Assembly (NCBI RefSeq): GCF_000375345.1
Contig: NZ_AQXD01000001.1
Location: forward strand, 200,599-264,598
DNA length: 64,000 nucleotides
Direction: 5' to 3'
Origin: Wohlfahrtiimonas chitiniclastica DSM 18708
GTDB lineage: Bacteria; Pseudomonadota; Gammaproteobacteria; Cardiobacteriales; Wohlfahrtiimonadaceae
Part shown: one piece after another, positions 61,759 through 64,000 of the stretch
How the letters are laid out: each line of letters starts with the position of its first letter
Numbering within the stretch: position 1 is the first letter of the stretch
Translations under genes and position numbers: made by a program
The notes under the pieces: generated by a model
The model's database searches: none
Told to the model about the DNA's origin: nothing
What the model saw: the letters and a program-made list of their open reading frames with translations, nothing else

Positions 61759-62070
61759 ATGACGTTTGGCATCAATCAAGTGATTTTAGTGGGGCAGTTG
61801 TTGAATGCCCCAGAGATAAAAATGCTCACCACAGGCAGCGAAATGGTGACGTTCACGCTCGCCATTGAGATGGAAAAACACGTAGAAAAACATGTGGTGA
61901 AAATTTATGGGCATTTGGTCGAGCAAGCGGCTGCCTTAACACAAGGCACATTGATTTATCTAGAAGGGCACCTGCAAACCCACACATCGAAAGATTTAAC
62001 GGGACAAACGCATGAACATATTGAGATCATTGTGGGTCAAAAAGGTGTGTTGCAGGTGCTAGATGAATGA
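61759..62070 (+). CDS. Short single-strand DNA-binding (SSB/OB-fold) family protein
   Basis: A 103-residue protein starting NQVILVGQLLNAPEIKMLTTG, the typical first strand and loop of SSB proteins, followed by VTFTLAIEMEKHVEKHVVKIYGHLVEQAA and YLEGHLQTHT. It lacks the disordered tail and acidic DDDIPF-type tip used by SSB to recruit partners, and several DNA-stacking aromatics are absent. It may be a PriB-like or SSB-paralogue protein. Its stop meets the stop of the convergent VWA gene without overlap. Confidence 0.75.
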   Translation: MTFGINQVILVGQLLNAPEIKMLTTGSEMVTFTLAIEMEKHVEKHVVKIYGHLVEQAAALTQGTLIYLEGHLQTHTSKDLTGQTHEHIEIIVGQKGVLQVLDE

Positions 62071-63225
62071 TTATAGCGTCGTGGTTTCAAAGTGCTTCAA
62101 ATCGTGTCCTTTCAATGCAGCGCCAATCATCTCGGGCAATTGATCTGGCGTACAAGCAAAGCAAGGCACGCCAAGGTTGCTGATCTCTTTACCGAGTGCT
62201 TTATCATAATCGGGGCGGCCGCTGTCCGTCAGGGCAAGCAGTGTGATGACAATAACGCCATCGTCTTTCATGCTGGCTAAACGGCGCAATAAACCTTGGC
62301 GAACGCCACCTTCATACAGATCAGAGATCAAAATAAAAATGGTTTTTTTGGGCTCTGTGATCAAGGTTTGGCAATACGAGACGGATTTATTGATGTCGGT
62401 TCCGCCGCCCATTTGAAAGCCAAAGAGCGCATCCACCGGATCGTTTCGGCACAATTCTGTTAAATCCATGATGTTGGTATCAAATGCCACCACATGCGTT
62501 TCAAGTACGGGCATGCTTGCAAAAATCGCCCCCATGATGGATGAATAGATGATGGATTCATACATCGAACCACTTTGGTCGATGTCGAGAATCACCGTCC
62601 AATTTTTCTGCTTTTGGCTGCGCTCAAAGAAGAAAAATCGTTCTGGAATGAGGCGCTTTGTGGCAACATCATAATTTTTAAGATTGCGCTCAATGGTTCT
62701 TTTCCAATCGGTGCTGGAAAAATTGGCGATTGGCGTGTGTGCTTTTTTATTCACAACGCCCGTCACAGCACGACGAAGATCCGTTTCCATCTTTTTCATG
62801 ATTTGATCAACGACAGCTTTAATGAGCGCGCGCGCAGAATCTTTGGACTTTTCCGGAATGGCATCTTTGAGGGCTAAGAGATTGCTCACCATATTGATGT
62901 CTGGCGTGACATTTTGCAAAGATTCAGGCTCAAGCAACAGTTGCGTGAGCCCTTTGCGTTCGATGGCATCGGCTTGAATCACGCTCACCACATCTTTCGG
63001 GAAATGGTTACGCACATCCACCAGCCATTTGGCCAATTTAGGTGAGCTTGCGCCTCGACCTGCGCTGCGGGCACTTGAATCATCTTGCCCATTGCCTTCA
63101 TAGATCAATCCTAAGGCTTGATCCATGATCTGTTCAGAATCTGATAATGGCGCGGCTTCTAGCGTGCTCGCATTGTCGCCTAAGATCAAGCGCCAGCGGC
63201 GAAGCTGCGTATTTTGATTGTCCAT
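62071..63225 (-). CDS. VWA-domain protein (CoxE/ViaA-like)
   Basis: A 384-residue protein with an acidic and charged N-terminal half and a C-terminal von Willebrand A domain (about 195-370). The metal-dependent adhesion site is complete: DQSGSM (DxSxS), a threonine in GGGTDIN and an aspartate in LISDLYEGG. VWA proteins of this kind usually work with a MoxR-type AAA ATPase as a chaperone pair. Here the upstream partner, eight bases away, is a DUF5682-like gene that leaves the window, and no ATPase is visible. The role is unknown. Confidence 0.85.
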   Translation of the reverse strand: MDNQNTQLRRWRLILGDNASTLEAAPLSDSEQIMDQALGLIYEGNGQDDSSARSAGRGASSPKLAKWLVDVRNHFPKDVVSVIQADAIERKGLTQLLLEPESLQNVTPDINMVSNLLALKDAIPEKSKDSARALIKAVVDQIMKKMETDLRRAVTGVVNKKAHTPIANFSSTDWKRTIERNLKNYDVATKRLIPERFFFFERSQKQKNWTVILDIDQSGSMYESIIYSSIMGAIFASMPVLETHVVAFDTNIMDLTELCRNDPVDALFGFQMGGGTDINKSVSYCQTLITEPKKTIFILISDLYEGGVRQGLLRRLASMKDDGVIVITLLALTDSGRPDYDKALGKEISNLGVPCFACTPDQLPEMIGAALKGHDLKHFETTTL

Positions 63226-63233
63226 ATTGTCCT

Positions 63234-64000
63234 TTAAAAATCAAAGTCAAAATCATTGAGGGCATCGAGCGCGTCATGCTCCTCTGTGCTGAGCTCAGTT
63301 TGTAAAAACTCGGCAGTCGCGGCGGCGTTTGTGCCCCAAAAATCATTGAGTAAATCCACAATGCTCGCCTTTTGACTCGGTTCAAATTGCCCAAGAGTGC
63401 GGCGTAAAAAGACAACCGCCCGTTGAAAACCTTCTTCATCTAATTGTGTGACGTAATCATTAAGCTCGCGCCAAATGGCAATGCGTGACAAGAGTGCATA
63501 GCGATTGCAAGCGGCTAAGCCTTCAAACCATGTGGCGGCTAAATCAGCAGGAACACCGGGAGAAAATCGCCTGGCCACTTCGATGCTGCATGCTTCTTCA
63601 CTCACCAATTGATGTTCGAGCAATAACGCAAAGGCTGTGCCGGATAAATAGGTATTGTGATGATCTTCCATCGCCAATGTACGCAATTGAGTTTGCCACA
63701 ATGGCACATTGAGCCATTCATAGAGATCATGTGCCACGCGCTCAAGCATTTGTATGCTGCTGGCCACCTTTTTAGCGGCGAGATAATCACACATTGCCGC
63801 ATCAGACAATAAGAGAGAGGCGCGTAAAAAGAGCTGTTCGATGATGGGCTTGAGGGTTGCTGTGTCAATGCGGCGCAATGATCCAAATTGATACAGATGG
63901 CTGAGGGCAAAGCAGGCATCACTGATGGCATCAAAATCTTCATTGTCCACCAATAAGGCTTGCAAGGCAGCAATGGCGCTGTCAAACATGTGGGTTAAAT
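63234..64000 (-). CDS. DUF5682-like protein, C-terminal part (runs off the window)
   Basis: At least 255 residues of an alpha-helical protein rich in Ala, Leu and Asp, with repeated helical hairpins (such as FALSHLYQFGSLRRID, SGTAFALLLEHQLVSEEA, ATWFEGLAACNRYALLSR) and a DFDFDF end. An ATG exists at 63989, but the frame stays open to the window edge, so the gene is probably longer. The pattern and the neighbouring VWA gene fit the C-terminal part of DUF5682 proteins, found with MoxR ATPase, SWIM, DUF5691 and VWA genes. This identification is from memory of the gene neighbourhood and is moderate only. Confidence 0.55.
   Translation of the reverse strand, partial: LTHMFDSAIAALQALLVDNEDFDAISDACFALSHLYQFGSLRRIDTATLKPIIEQLFLRASLLLSDAAMCDYLAAKKVASSIQMLERVAHDLYEWLNVPLWQTQLRTLAMEDHHNTYLSGTAFALLLEHQLVSEEACSIEVARRFSPGVPADLAATWFEGLAACNRYALLSRIAIWRELNDYVTQLDEEGFQRAVVFLRRTLGQFEPSQKASIVDLLNDFWGTNAAATAEFLQTELSTEEHDALDALNDFDFDF

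Overview
The window looks like chromosomal DNA of a gammaproteobacterium with moderate GC content. It carries a cytochrome bo3 (cyo) operon, yggX, tamB, type IV minor pilins, prs next to a tRNA-Gln, part of the division and cell-wall (dcw) cluster, and a very large autotransporter with an extended signal peptide. The protein set fits the Cardiobacteriales side of the Gammaproteobacteria (Wohlfahrtiimonas/Ignatzschineria-like). That placement is inferred from gene content, not measured.

Layout. 1-6.1 kb: tail of a PreP-like peptidase, an MscS-like channel, NIF3/YbgI and TamB. 6.2-8.1 kb: two pseudopilin genes (PilW- and FimT-like) on the minus strand. 8.3-10.8 kb: site-2 protease, trpS, scpA. 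11.1-13.2 kb: tRNA-Gln, prs, yggX and a VanX/DdpX-type dipeptidase. 13.3-16.7 kb: tRNA-Met followed by a decayed accessory island. It holds a broken GNAT gene, an EexN-like entry-exclusion lipoprotein, a Fic-family fossil cut by an intact IS3-family element, an orphan TacA-like antitoxin and a duplicated 92-bp non-coding module. A 12-bp repeat of the tRNA 3' end lies 2.66 kb downstream of the tRNA. 16.8-22.9 kb: S4 protein, a secreted protein, an AT-rich symporter/LysR pair, then a class III aminotransferase with HglS that together make a plausible 2-aminoadipate to 2-hydroxyglutarate step of lysine catabolism. 23.2-29.1 kb: cyoABCDE, a VOC protein and an exported RidA-like protein. 29.1-31.6 kb: esterase, ArsB/CitM-type transporter, DUF1622 protein. 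31.6-38.9 kb: rsmH-ftsL-ftsI-murE-murF-mraY. mraZ is absent at the head, yet MraZ-box-like repeats precede rsmH, and the cluster stops after mraY. 38.9-49.0 kb: housekeeping genes (yigZ, thiD-like, hemN, pyk, queH, a frameshifted sulfurtransferase, ypfJ, nhaA, an SQR-like flavoprotein). 49.2-57.5 kb: an autotransporter gene of about 2770 codons with four long passenger repeats and one in-frame TAA. 57.6-64.0 kb: unknown membrane protein, D-lactate dehydrogenase with an AEC transporter, a secreted protein, a short SSB-like protein, and a VWA protein next to a DUF5682-like gene that runs off the window.

Most of the window is ordinary core genome. The parts worth following up are the relic island next to tRNA-Met, the regulatory repeats upstream of the dcw genes, the interrupted repeat-built autotransporter, the lysine-catabolic gene pair and the truncated VWA/DUF5682 locus at the right edge. 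I did not find a complete new defence or mobile system.
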